64,000 nt of DNA from Gamarada debralockiae (taxonomy: Eukaryota > Ascomycota > Leotiomycetes > Helotiales > Hyphodiscaceae): assembly GCA_002803225.1 (NCBI GenBank), contig NXFV01001537.1, positions 1 through 64,000 of the forward strand, read 5' to 3'. How positions within the stretch are numbered: the stretch's first letter is position 1; each line of letters starts with the position of its first letter. The position numbers and the translations under genes are program-made. Of the stretch, positions 12,566 through 24,283 are shown piece by piece. Under the pieces are notes generated by a model. The model saw nothing but the letters and a program-made list of their open reading frames with translations, did no database searches and was not told the origin of the DNA.

Positions 12566-13168
12566 TTTGGCAGTCTTGGTAGTTGGCCTGTATCTCGAGC
12601 CTTGTGAGGCCTTCTACGTAGATTCGTTTGCTCAACAGAGATGTCAGATCGAAAGGGTGCGGCTAAAGAGGGGTTACGCGGAACTTCTGCTAAGGTTGTC
12701 GCAGCAGAAGAAGGAGCGCAGCTTCTTTGGTTGTGATTCGCGATGACTCTGAGTATGGACCGATATTCCAATAGTTGGAGAGAAAAGTGTTTTATGGTCT
12801 GACCAAGGATGCGATCGAAGACGGCTTTGAATCAACTCCTTCAACTTCAAGGTCAGAGGGGTTAAGCGAGAGCCCAATTTCACAGCCACTTTATGACGTG
12901 GATCTCAAGGCTCCAAAATATTTCATCTATTTCACTAAACTTTCCTTGCGCATTACGAACGTCCGGGACGGCACCCCGGCAAAGGAAATTGCTTCGCAAA
13001 GGGGATCTTCTCGTCGAGATATCCCTTCGAATGATCCTTCAAAGCAATTCAACAGTCAATTGGGTCCGGGAATAGAAATCGTGCGAAGTACGCCTCTGGC
13101 TGACGACTACCTTCTTTGTGCACGTCAACCTGAATTAGGCATCTCTCTGAGGGTCACTCACGGTCGCA
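12566..13168. promoter_or_regulatory. Shared divergent promoter region, fimbrin / thioesterase
   Basis: About 600 bases separate two divergent start codons and must hold both promoters. A long open frame (from 12775) crosses it but has no domain and overlaps the thioesterase gene in another frame. I cannot point to individual factor sites. Confidence 0.4.
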
Positions 13169-13627
13169 ATGGCTTCTTCAATCGAATTAGAGCATGTACG
13201 GAAAGTTTGGGAAAATATGAAGGGCAATTCTCCCATCTACGACTTCCTTCTATCGGATGCCGAGATCGTTTCTGCCACGAAGGGGACAGCGATAGCTCGT
13301 TTGACCCTGGCCAAGAATCACGTCAACTCTCGAGGGACTATCCATGGCGCGGTCAGTGCTACAGTTGTCGACTGGAGTGGTGGTCTTGCGATTTCTACGC
13401 ATGGGCTGGAAAAGTCGGGTGCGAGTGTAGATATCCATGTTACCTACATCGGTACCGCTCAAGTTGGAGAGACGATTGAGATCGAGGCTACGGCGAATAA
13501 GGTTGGAAGAAACATGGCCTTCACAACGATCAGGATATACAAACTGGTTGATGGGAAGCCCGGTCCTATGATCGCGACAGCTTCCCACACGAAGTACATA
13601 CAGCAAGTACAACAAGTTCGGACTTGA
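13169..13627 (+). CDS. Hotdog-fold acyl-CoA thioesterase (PaaI/ACOT13 type)
   Basis: This is a single-exon gene of 152 residues. The motif N53-SRGTIHG-A then D68 in the helix after it matches the PaaI/ACOT13 hotdog signature (N..G..HG....D), in which the Asn/His/Gly region and the acidic residue form the active site. The C-terminal half alternates strands as expected (HVTYIGTAQVGETIEIEA, then MAFTTIRIY). The family hydrolyses medium- or long-chain acyl-CoA, or aryl-CoA, to free acid and CoA; the substrate here cannot be read from sequence. Length is normal (about 140-170). No targeting peptide is evident, although eukaryotic ACOT13 associates with mitochondria. The ATG at 13169 starts a compact N-terminal helix typical of the family. 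Confidence 0.9.
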   Translation: MASSIELEHVRKVWENMKGNSPIYDFLLSDAEIVSATKGTAIARLTLAKNHVNSRGTIHGAVSATVVDWSGGLAISTHGLEKSGASVDIHVTYIGTAQVGETIEIEATANKVGRNMAFTTIRIYKLVDGKPGPMIATASHTKYIQQVQQVRT

Positions 13628-14071
13628 GGTATCCCAGATGGCTGGGAACTTCTACCCACCTATTCACGCCATCTTCTTTGAGTTCGGCATGGTGTGCACT
13701 CTCTGTGAATGCTTGGACTCACTCGGATGGCGAAGATAAGATGGCCTTTGCTTTCAGCTTTAGATACCTGCCCAAATTCATCTTGTGGTGGTGCTGGTAA
13801 TTGCGGAGGACTACAGATTATAGACAGTAATGAGCTTTACAGACATAGACAATAGACAATTCATCAGAGGAATACCAGAACCACCCATGTTGTTTATAAA
13901 ATTCGTAGGGAAGTATGAGTTTTTGAGGAATCTTGAAGTGTTGGGCCGTGACTTCAGTCAGACCCGAAGAATCTGCAAAAAAAAGTTTTCCCCTTCGCTT
14001 TCAGGAAATACCAGCCCTTCTCAACCCCGAGTTTCTCAAACAAAACAACAATTCAACCCGCCATTATCAAA
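13628..14071. other. Intergenic spacer
   Basis: Tandem spacer between the thioesterase stop and the RING-like gene start. It should hold a 3' untranslated region and the next promoter. Nothing specific is visible. Confidence 0.4.
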
Positions 14072-15090
14072 ATGTCTACCTGCAAGATCTGTGATCAAAA
14101 TCTGACGATCGAGTTAGATCCTGAAGAGTAATATATATCACTTATGTCTTTTCCGCCTCAAGCTACGGCTAACATCCAGTCGTAGTTTTGACGAAGCAAG
14201 TGGCTCTGCAGCTGGCGGATCTTCGACTACGGTCCCAGATGACTTGCAGTTGACTTGCGGCTGTCACTTCCATTGGTTTGTGCAAAGTTTCTCTCTAAAT
14301 GCCACCTCGAGGCTCCAAGAGCTGCCATCAAGTTGCTGAGATCACGTGGATACGTGCTCCGTTATATTGGAACTTTCTTCAGTTATGGGGAATGTATGGA
14401 GCCCCATAAGGGACGACGTTGAGGATTAAATCACAAGCATCATTGGATAACATGTTCCAGTTGAAATCAATTCTGACTTAAGAATCTAGGCAATGTCTAC
14501 TCGACGAGTCTCCTCAGATCTTCCCAGCTCTCACATGTCCATCATGTAGCACTCCTCTATCAAGTTCCCAACCACCGCAAGTGCTTACGAGATACCACAA
14601 CGAAGGTGGCATCCAAGAGAATCTAGACATCTTTCCTCTGATCAAAGAAGAAGCTTACCTGAGCGCCAACCCCGCCGCAAGACCTGCTCGAGCTTACCTT
14701 ACCATGTGCGCTGAAGGGGATGTAGGCGGAATTGTCGAGCTCTTAAACGCTCTTGAAGAGGATCCTGATGAGGGCGACATGTCACCTGCTGAGTTATTGA
14801 GATATCAAGATCCTCTCGATAGCAACAAGACGGGCTTGCATGTGGCAATAGAGAAGAATCAGCAAGAAGCTGTTTGGTTGCTCTTATGGCTGGCATCTGA
14901 ATTCCCCACGTCGGCTTTTCCGGAAGAGGTTTCTCAGGCGGCGCAAGTGATGGGAGCGGGGAGGGAGACTGCACGAGGACCTGATATCAGAAGCTTGAGG
15001 GACGAGCAGGGTAGAAGTGCAGAAGATGTTGCCGGAAGTATGGGAAACACATGGGCCGGATTGCTGGGAGCAGGGGTCCTTAAGCTATAA
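14072..15090 (+). CDS. RING-like zinc finger protein with ankyrin-like C-terminus
   Basis: Three exons (14072-14127, 14180-14275, 14490-15090) join in phase to 250 residues. The first two exons carry the N-terminal part of a RING-type finger: C4-x2-C7, then C46-G-C48-H-F-H51-x2-C54 across the second intron, then C68-P-S-C71. This spacing resembles a RING-H2 finger with one residue fewer at the C-x-H step, so it probably binds two zinc ions and may act as a ubiquitin ligase module (inference). Residues from about 110 look like one or two degenerate ankyrin-type helix pairs (ARAYLTMCAEGDVGGIVELL, then KTGLHVAIEKNQQEAVWLLL). A short C-terminal piece follows (DEQGRSAEDVAGSMG), also ankyrin-like. 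The finger is only seen when the small upstream exons are joined; the third exon alone looks like a plain ankyrin fragment. Confidence 0.75.
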
Positions 15091-16128
15091 AAGTTTGCTG
15101 GGACAGAGGAGATGATTGATGATGATTTAGGTAAGATGAACATATGGTGCATAGCATGATAAGATTATTGGTACTTTATCACAAGCATCGCACGCATCGG
15201 ATCGGATGAACTTGAATTTCCTCCTTACAGCTGCACATGCGGTGTATAAGGGCGGCCTTCGGGATCGAATGCAAACGCGAACCGAGATATGCAAACTATG
15301 AAATAGAAAAGAGTGGATCGGTTTTCTCTTGCGGGAGAGGCCGTGGTGCATGGCGGCCTTTTTGGGTTTGCTGTGAGTGGTGATCGCTGTCCGGGTTGCA
15401 GAACAGGGAGGGCACGGCACTCGGAGCTTTGGGTCGGCGATGACCTCACTCTCGCAAGACAAGACCACACGACGGTCTCGATGCCTAACAGAATTCTAGA
15501 TCCTTTCGAGACTCTTTCTCCACACAAGATTTCCCTTATGTCTGCCAAGCCGAAAGCCAAGGTTCGGACCTTGGGTATTGAAAGCCGCAAGACCGTTTCC
15601 CGATCAATAATCTAGCGTCATGATCCCTAGGTAAGACCTGCTACCGCTAAACCTTCTGTGCCATTTGCTTGTGCCCCGTCAGCACAGTCCAGTATGACCG
15701 CCGACAAATCCGGAAGCCCGAAGTATAATTGTCTCTTGCCTGCAGCAGTACCTCTTCCTTCGAGGGCTTTGCTGTTGATCAGTCACACCTTCCGACGATC
15801 TGCAGGCGCATCTCTCAGCCTTGCGACCCGTTCGCCGTGGCACAGTAAGACTACCACTCACATCGTTCGTTCGCAATTTGATACCTTTACGATAAACTAC
15901 TTAAGCCAAGAGAACCTTCAATTGTCAACACGAGCAACCTTGAATATTAGGAGAGACTCGGGATACAAGAGCGCCATGCTAATACCCGTCAGATTATCAG
16001 ACAAACGAATTCTTATAGCCTAATCCCACTCGAACTGTACGGTCGTACTGAAATCCCAACGAAAAAATATACACTGCTCAACAATTGATCCTCGAACATA
16101 CACGAAACTTTAATTTACAATCTTGGGG
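15091..16128. other. Intergenic region
   Basis: About 1 kb between two plus-strand genes. Open frames of about 100-120 codons (15313-15615, 15658-16023) lack domains and supportable intron or start context, and I do not call them. The distal part should hold the promoter of the sterol acyltransferase gene. Confidence 0.4.
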
Positions 16129-18450
16129 ATGTTGAGCTCCCATAGAAAGCTCTTCGAAATGGCACGACTAGCTACGACGACCGTACCGCCGGTCGCCAAC
16201 AATCACTCATCATCGTTGGGCAAGGCTCGGCAATTGGTGGGGCAATTGAACTCAGATGGGATTGCAAACCTCGAAGAAGACACCACATACATATCACCGA
16301 CGAGCCCTGGTGCGCCGCGATCTTTGAAGGCGGCGCTGGAAGCAGTAACAGATTCTGGGAGGAGTACCAATGGCTCGGACACGGCGTCGGAGACTGCGAG
16401 CGAGGAGGATTATGATGCTTTAAAACATGACCCCTCAGCTGTGGTTGCTGGCGGAAAGGGGGGAGGATTCGTTGCTGAGATACTTAGAGCCAAGACACCG
16501 GATTCGGGGAAGACATATGAGGGGTTGAAGGCACCGTCATCGAAATCGAAGCTAGGACCGCCGAGACTAAAGAGTATACCGGTCACGCTGAATAAGTTGA
16601 AGGAACGTGGTCGATATGTCTTGACGGCAGATGATGATGCGTTGAGGGAAATCTTGAAGATTGGAATTGAGAGAGTGAGGCTTTTCTCCCAAATATGCTT
16701 GGAGATATGCTAATAGTCTTTAGGAGAAGAATCCAGCTGCTGCAAAGAGAAGGAGCAAGTTTAGTGACTTGGTCTTTACACGTCAGTTCACAGCTTTTGA
16801 TAGAAACAACACCGATAGTGCAGACTCGCCTTTCCACGGCTTCTTCACGCTATTCTGGCTCGGAACTGCTATATTTATGATGAAAATTGCGGCCGAGAAC
16901 TGGCGCCAACATGGAAACATTCTCGGCACAAACGAGATCATGGGACTTATGTTTCATCGAGATGTTATGGTTCTTGGGTTGTCAGATGGAGTGATGTGTG
17001 CTGCGACTGGATTTGGTTTGATTCTTCAGAAACTCATTCATCGTGGATGGCTTAGCTGGAATAAAACCGGATGGATTATTCAAAGCGTAAGTTCCACGGA
17101 TTATGACAGCAGTTTGGAGCCGGACTGACAATATATCCAGGTCTGGGAATTCTTCTATATCGTTGCTATCCTTGAGTGGACTTTGTTCAGGCAATGGCCT
17201 TGGACTCACACGGTGTTCTTCGTATTGCATGGTCTTGTGATGCTAATGAAGCAACACAGTTATGCTTTTTGTAAGCTTCCTGTCAATTAGGGTAGAATGA
17301 TCACTCACGTTTTCACAGACAACGGACATCTTTCAGAGGACTACAAGAAACGCGAGACTCTTCTACGTAAATTAAAGCAGTTGGAGAACATTGAGGCAGT
17401 CAAGACACCATCAGCCACTAACCCACGAGTTGCTACCTTACCAACCTCCTATCTGGACTTCAACCCGACTGCGTCAGATCCCAATCAACGACGTCAACAC
17501 CGAAGAGCTTCGTTTGACGAGGGGGCGTCGAATTTAGCCCAAGTAGCCGAAGCGATCGAATCTGGAAAACCACTTGATATTGATCAGATCCAGACGTTCG
17601 AGCGTATCATCAAGTGGGAGGTTGATGCCTTGACAACTGATCTCAAGGGCAAGTGCACAACATCCGGAAACGTTTATCCCACCAACTTGAATATCGCCAA
17701 TCACTACGAATATATCGTGCTACCAACACTGGTATACGAGCTCGAATATCCACGTTCGGATAAGATCAATTGGTACTATGTTGCCGAAAAAGGTATTGCC
17801 GTTTTTGGAGTTCTTGGTATCATGAATATGGTTGGCCAGTCTTTGATCTACCCTGTGGTCGTTCGAACCATCGAGATGAAAGATGCTGGGATGACACTTC
17901 GGCAACGCCTGGAGCTGTTCCCCTGGATATTAGGCGATTTGATCTTCCCATTTATGATGGAATACATGATGGTACGTCGAAACCTCAGACGAAATGAACT
18001 TAGCTAACAGACTTCCAGACCTGGTATGTAATCTGGGAATGTATTCTAAACGTCCTCGCAGAACTCACCTACTTCGCGGACCGTGGCTTCTACGCAGATT
18101 GGTGGAACAGCGTCTCCTGGGACCAATTCGCTCGCGATTGGAACCGCCCAGTCCACAACTTCCTCCTTCGCCATGTCTACCATTCCTCCATCTCCTCGAT
18201 GAAAGTCAACAAGTACACGGCGACCATCATCACCTTCTTCCTCAGCGCTTGCGTACATGAGCTCGTCATGTGGTGTGTATTCAAAAAGCTACGCGGATAT
18301 CTACTGTTTTTGCAGATGACGCAGATTCCGTTGGTACAGTTGAGTCGAAGTCGCTTCCTGAAGGGAAGAGCGACGTTGGGGAATTTGATCTTCTGGGTTG
18401 GGATATTTACCGGTCCGAGTCTTTTGTGTAGTCTTTACTTGATCATTTAA
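16129..18450 (+). CDS. ARE2: Sterol O-acyltransferase (MBOAT, ARE1/ARE2 type)
   Basis: Five exons (16129-16674, 16724-17086, 17141-17270, 17319-17971, 18019-18450) join in phase to 707 residues. The enzyme esterifies ergosterol with fatty acyl-CoA in the endoplasmic reticulum to make steryl esters for lipid droplets. A Ser/Asp-rich cytosolic N-terminus of about 190 residues precedes many membrane segments. Family marks are FYADWWN at about residues 588-594, the WNRPVHNFLLRHVY block, and the predicted catalytic His644 in FFLSACVHELVMW, all in the last exon. A Gln/His/Arg-rich loop between exon 4 segments is fungal-typical. A second in-frame ATG at 16159 would remove ten residues and is an equally possible start. 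The symbol marks family identity and does not separate ARE1 from ARE2. Confidence 0.93.
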
Positions 18451-19200
18451 TCTCCCCTCTTATATAGTACTTGGTGTTGGTAGAAGTGCGGGTTGTATGA
18501 ATAGGATGGCTAAGAGGATTTGATGGATGGAGATTTGGCAGGTGGCGGGACGGCATATACCCCTTCGAGTTTCTTTCGGGAATGAGCATCTAAAAGTGAT
18601 AGACAAAATTCAATGATAGTGGATTAGTTAACATCATCGGCATTAATTTGGCGAAAAGTTGTGATTCGTTAGAGCTGTTTTAATAATTAGAGAAACATAT
18701 AACTTGAACTATTCGCTCTGATTAAAGGGACTGACTCGAGCGTCCTCAACCACGAAAAGGAGTTGAAAGTTTCAGATCATATATTCTAATGAAAACAGCA
18801 ATAGAACCACCCGAGTCACTTCAAGGCCCACACGTGATATGATGTATATTTTAGATAATCCCTGCCAAAAACAGGGATGCCATCCCCAAATGACCCGCAT
18901 CGTCATGGGAGCTTCCGTTCGTTTGAAAGTACGCAACACCTCAATTAACCTTCAAACACATGCCCCGCCTCTCCACTCCCATAATTATGCACATATAACA
19001 TCGCAGGAAGCTAATTCCTTCCTCGGCTTTCACCATTTCTCAAATAAAGGTAACACAAAATCACCACATTGGCAAACTTCCTGCAAAGGCTCGCCCAACA
19101 CGCCAAGAACGTCCCGAAATACCTGCCCGAGCACCTCTTCCCTTCCTCTTCGGCTTGGACGAACAAGGGCGTGGCCGGGCGGTTTGACCGCCGAGCCGAC
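18451..19200. other. Intergenic region upstream of the DDHD lipase gene
   Basis: Tandem spacer of about 750 bases. An in-frame non-ATG extension of the next gene reaches 19069 (44 more codons, Arg/Pro-rich and mitochondrial-presequence-like) but starts with TTG, so an unplaced upstream exon is possible. I see no repeat or RNA gene. Confidence 0.35.
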
Positions 19201-22200
19201 ATGGATTCCACGCCCTCCGCAGACAGTAATTCCAAGGAAGATAAGGCGCAAGAGAAGAAAGGACAAGAGAAGAGTTATTTGAGTGTGGCGGTGGAGAGTA
19301 TTAGCCCTTGGGGCACTTCGAGATCGAGCACGCCGAAACCGAAGGATAAGGATGCGTTGCCTGGAGGGGGGAGTGGGTTGAAGAACCAGCATGGGGGTGA
19401 TCATAGTACGAGTTATTGGAGGGGATTGAGTAAGAGAAGGTATCCGAGTGATTGTCCGGAGTTGAATGCTAGGTGGTTTTATGCTGTCGATGTATGCTTT
19501 CCCAAAACTTTGGAACCGGATGAGCGATTGCTAATTGCAAGACAGATTCCTAAGAGGAAACCAAAGTTACTGAAGAACAATCAAGAAGACACGAAACCTC
19601 CTCCGCCGCCCAAAAAGTTCGTTACGTTTTCTGAGCACGATTCCAGAGCTATTGAAACCGCATATCAGAAGCTGGCAGACGAATATGATGACCCGAGTAG
19701 GGAACAGAAGAGCGAGGACGATATTGGAATGTCACGGTCAGCGTCGAGTGCAGGGAGGAGGGCCAATACCAGCATGAACGAGGCGGGCCTGGACGAGAAT
19801 GCAAGTGGGAAGGTTCGGGTGCCCGTTCATGAGGACTTTTTGTTCGACGTGGATATTGAACAAAGGGAGCTCTCGCCAGTCTACTGGTTGGGTCCGATCT
19901 ATGAAGTGAGGCGTGGAAGCTGGTTCTATCAAGAAGGAAGCACGCTGCGACCTTGTGATGAGAATCTAGCTGCCCAACTGGAGGAAGGATACTTGAAGGT
20001 CAAGCCATTCCGTTATCCCAAAGCTCCAGAGAAGCCACCGCCAAAGGCGGGAAACGAACCCAAATCGCTGGCTTTGAGTGGTGCTTTTGGCTCTCGAAAC
20101 AGATCTGAATCTGGCGAAGTGACTCCAAAAGCTTCTTTGGAGAATTTGAGGGCTGCGAATCAGCAATCTCTAGACGATGCCACAGCGGCTCTTAAGGATG
20201 CTCCACCACCGACTCCTCACCAACCCCAGACACATCGTCTTTTCGGCACTTATATGAACTCTATTGTGACATACCAAGACTCCACGGTGGCTTGGCTCTC
20301 TGCGGACAGTATCATGTCCCGAGTTAGTAGTACTGTGTATCAGAAATTTGCAGGTGGAGGATATTTGGGCGGTGTCAAGATTGTCCGCGGTTATACGGAC
20401 CCTGGCAAACCCAAAGAGAATGACAAAACGCCCCAGACCCCAACCAGCGCAGCTATCCGACCTTCGAATTTACCACCTACATTGCAACTTGATGAGCGGC
20501 AGCAAAAGTTATTGAAGCGGAGGTCTGCCCCTCCAAGCACCAAATCGGGCTCTGAACCTGCACCATTAACGCTCCGTGACGATATTGATCCTGATTCGGA
20601 GGCTGAGGCTGTGAGGAAACGTGATGAGAAGGAGATACAGAATGATTATAAGGATAGAGAGGGCGAGAACCAGGGGCGTGAGATCGAGCATTTGATACTT
20701 GTCACTCATGGTATTGGACAACGTTTGGGAATGAGGTAAGTTTCGGAAGCTCTTCTGTCGAGAAATTTGAATCGCTGACTCCAGGTTGTAGAACCGAAAG
20801 TGTCAATTTTATACATGATGTCAACGTCCTGCGCCAGACTTTAAAGAGCGTGTATTCAGGTTCGGCAGATCTGCAAGCTCTGAACTCGGAAATCGATAAA
20901 CTGCCTAAGAATTGCCGGATCCAAGTGCTTCCAGTTTGCTGGAGACATCTACTTGATTTCCCGAGAAAGGGTGTCAGGCAGAACAGGAAAGAGCATGATC
21001 TCGGTGAGGCTGTTGGCGACGAAGAAGAGTATCCAAGCTTGGAGGATATCACAGTTGAAGGGGTGCCGTTCGTGAGGTCCCTCATCACAGATTTAGGTGA
21101 GTTTAGAGAAAAAAGAGACTCGATGCATCCTCGCTGACAAACTTCACAGCCCTCGATATTCTTCTCTATCAAAGTGCATACAGGGAGCACATAGTCAACA
21201 TCGTCCTAGACGAGTCAAACCGCATCTACAACCTATTCCGTGAGCGTAACCCCTACTTTCAAGGTAAAGTGAGTCTCATCGGCCACTCTCTCGGATCTGC
21301 CATCTTCTTCGACATTCTCTGCCGACAGAAAGAAGACACCAAGATCCACGGTTCAGACGCCCATCGGAAGCACTATAAGAAACGGCTCTCAACGCCGAGC
21401 AATGCACATGGTGCCAAGGATCTAAGCTTCGACTTCGACGTAGAAGACTTCTACTGTCTCGGAAGTCCCATCGGCCTCTTCCAGATGCTCAAAGGTCGAA
21501 CAATCGCAGGACGACACCAACCTAACGCTCTGCCAGCGGAATCGCCCATGGATCCCGACTATATGCAAGATCCTTTCCTCGCCGCTTCATCGTCAGGTTT
21601 CTCAACCAGCGAGCACGTCTCCAGCGTAACTGGCCTCCCATTCACCATCTCCTCACCCAAATGTGCACAACTCTACAACATCTTCCATCCCACAGATCCC
21701 ATAGCCTATCGTCTGGAACCACTCATCGCACCAGCTATGTCCTCCATGAAACCCCAAGCCTTGCCCTACACTAAGAAAACCATCTCCGCGAGCGTCAGCG
21801 GCATCGGTGCCACAATTGGACAGAGCGTCAGCGGCCTCTGGTCGTCCTTGAGTTCCGGCATCGCGAGCAGTCTCCTGAACCGCAGTCTAGGCCTAACCAA
21901 TGATGACGTCGCAAGCATGGCCACACCAGCACCTGCTCCCCAAACTCGTTCTGCCTCGCAGTCCGTCGGTGCAGGCACGAACATCTCTGCTGGTGGCGTA
22001 ATCTCAGATGTTCCTGTCTTGCAAAGGGAGAACACGAACGAGAAGAAGCGCCAACTGGCCGAGAACACAGCTGCAGCGGACCGCGATGGCACCGGAGCGA
22101 ACGCACCAACGCTGATAGACGACGAGATAGAGACGCTGTATGCTGGGTTCCAGAAGCGAAGGAAGAGCCATCAGAGTGATATTAGTCCAGAGGGTGAGGA

Positions 22201-22536
22201 ATGGGCGGAGGCGGAAGAGAGGGGAAGGAAGCTGAAGAGGGAGGAGATGAAGGTTCGGGCGCTGAATCAGAATGGAAGGGTGGATTTCAGTATTCAGGAG
22301 TATGTTCCCCTTTTCCATTTCCTCTTGTTCTTGCTTAAAGGGGTAGAAAGGGGAAGGGAGTTGGGGAAGGGAAGTGCTGATTAGTAAACAGGAGTGTTCT
22401 AGACTTCAACCCCATCAACACAATCGCGTCCCACCTTTCTTATTGGGCGGATGAAGACGTCAGTCATTTCATGATGTCGCAGCTCTTGTCGAGACATCGG
22501 AGTTTTGTGAAAGGGGAAAAGGGTGGGCACAAATAG
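19201..22536 (+). CDS. DDHD-domain phospholipase (intracellular phospholipase A1 type)
   Basis: Four exons (19201-20735, 20792-21096, 21150-22299, 22392-22536) join in phase to 1044 residues from the first ATG. The family hydrolyses acyl chains of phosphatidic acid or related phospholipids; metazoan members act on ER/Golgi membranes and mitochondria. The central half has ILVTHGIGQRLG at the exon 1 end and a serine-lipase elbow G-H-S-L-G with Ser about 660. A C-terminal DDHD-type block follows (VEDFYCLGSPIGLFQML, then IFHPTDPIAYRLEP). The last exon ends with INTIASHLSYW and a basic tail. A WWE-like tryptophan/tyrosine-rich segment lies near residues 210-260 (YWLGPIYEVRRGSWFYQEG). The middle is Ser/Pro-rich disorder. 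The true start may lie upstream (see the preceding spacer). Family assignment is firm; substrate is not. Confidence 0.9.
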
Positions 22537-23144
22537 AGCGGTGCATAATGCATATAGAGTAGAAGGAGGTCTTGTCTTATTAGACTCCTATGATTGACTT
22601 GGAGTTTTGACTTGAAGGACGGAGGCGGGTCTGGGATAGGGGCCGGTTCACGAGATACACACCATGAGAATGAAAATGCACCACAATTGACATGCCTTGA
22701 GACTCTCTCCTTTGCATACATCAAAGTTCAAATCAACACCGTAAAACCTGTCACCTTTAAGAAGATATTTGGCTTGTGGAAAGGGGGTGTCAATTTTTGT
22801 ATTGATATGCTACTACAGACCATTACTAACCGCCGCAGCCGAATGCTGATTGAAATGCGCAAACTCCCGATTTTGGATGCCGCTGAGGTAGAAACTCGTT
22901 CGTACTCGTTCGGATCGAATCGAAGGCTTGTGGGGAAACCGATCTAGAAACACAACGGGTAAAATCAGGCAGGAAGAAATGAAATATCAGCAGCCACCAA
23001 GGCATGAATTAATTTTTTGTGTCCACGGTTCGTACGCCTCTCGAAAGTGTGATGATGACCTGTTTACTCAGCGGTATCCAGTTCATCATGTGCAGGAGGA
23101 GGTGAGTCCATGGCAACTACCATACGAGAATCAGTGAATATTGT
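22537..23144. other. Convergent intergenic spacer
   Basis: This lies between the lipase stop and the 3' end of the SR-type gene on the other strand. It should hold both 3' untranslated regions; I see no gene or repeat. The open frame at 22594-22947 has no domain. Confidence 0.4.
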
Positions 23145-24283
23145 TCAGCGACGTCGTCTGGGAAGTGTAAAATCACCTTTCCTATCTTCGCCATTGGTTC
23201 CGTTCTCACGATCCTCGCGGTCATCGTCACGCTTGACGTCACGGTCCCTGGTGTTGTGAGTATATGAGTTCGAAGAGGGGGTGTTCGGTACTGACCGATC
23301 GTCTGGGCTGCGCGAACGATCACCGCGGTCTCGGCGATCGTAGTCTCGGTCTCGGCGATCATCCTTGCGAGGAGAGAAGTCACCACGGCTACGTCTTGGA
23401 GAGGGACTGCGACCACCACGGCGAGGAGAGCGACGACCAGGAGCACGTTCACGCTCACGACCGGAATCGAAACGCCATGAAGCTGATGGAGGTGTGCGGG
23501 CCCACTGTATAGATCATTAGCCATGTCAGATAGATAGAAAAATCGTGTGCCTCACCTCAATCTTCAAGAGATCATCTCGACCAATACGCTTGTTGTGCAT
23601 CTCGTGGTACGCATCATCTGCATCACGACGGCTCTCATATTCGACGAATGCAAATCTACTTGAAGTGTCAACGATATTAGAGTTGACACCAATGTTGCTC
23701 GGGAAATACTTACAGACGACTAGCAGCAGTTCGAGGAGCTGGGATGTCACAACGGACGAGGCGGCCATAGCTGTTGATTCTTGTCAGACTCCATTTATTT
23801 CCAAGGGCAAGGATTGAAAATGAGAGAGATAGAGAGCAAGAAAAGGAATAGAATTGTAGAATTCGATCCGCCGCTGTTGAGAATTTCGCGCGAGATTAAT
23901 GTGAAGACAGTATTCGGATCGTTATGCGACCGCTCGATCGTAGGAGAAAGGGAGGGGAGGTAGGGAGCGCAGGCAGGCAGATGACGAGTAAAGGTGACAG
24001 CGAAGTCTCGACGATATAAGGACGGAAGGACGAGGGCTTGGGGGAGGTAGATCATCGCACTCGAAAGCTGATCATCGAAATATCGACGTTTGTTGGACAT
24101 ACCGTTCGAATTCGTAGGCAAGGTCGCGGGCGCGGGTGCCGGGGCCGAAACCCTGTAAAGATGTCAGTGAACTGTTGTATTTCATGTTGGAATAACGTGC
24201 GCTTCAATCGCGTGGGATCGGGGTTGGACGATTCATGGGATTGAACATACGGTGACGTAGAGAGTAGTTCCGCCGCGAGACAT
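23145..24283 (-). CDS. SR-type splicing factor, single RRM with Arg/Ser/Asp-rich tail
   Basis: Five exons on the minus strand (24283-24251, 24152-24103, 23770-23714, 23655-23556, 23504-23145) join in phase to 199 residues. One RRM occupies residues about 6-85: the RNP2-like LYVTGF is split by intron 1, and the RNP1-like RLFAFVEYE lies across intron 3. The tail is rich in Arg with Ser, Asp and Gly (RSPRRGG, SPRRSRGDFS, DRRDRGDRSRSPDD) and ends in basic LPRRR. This layout fits an SRSF2/SRSF3-like or fission yeast Srp1/Srp2-like splicing regulator acting in the nucleus through phosphorylated RS repeats. The first four exons are very short (33-100 bases) and the second intron is over 330 bases, which leaves room for regulated splicing. 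Compared with most SR proteins, the tail is more RD/RE than RS. Confidence 0.9.

Noticed and set aside
12775..13479. Long plus-strand open frame of 234 codons
   Set aside because: It overlaps the thioesterase gene in another frame, has no domain, and its composition is that of a shadow frame.
15313..16023. Two plus-strand frames of about 100-120 codons
   Set aside because: No domain and low-quality composition; more likely intergenic.
19069..19200. Non-ATG (TTG) extension of the DDHD lipase
   Set aside because: Presequence-like, but begins at TTG right after a stop; kept only as a note in the spacer entry.
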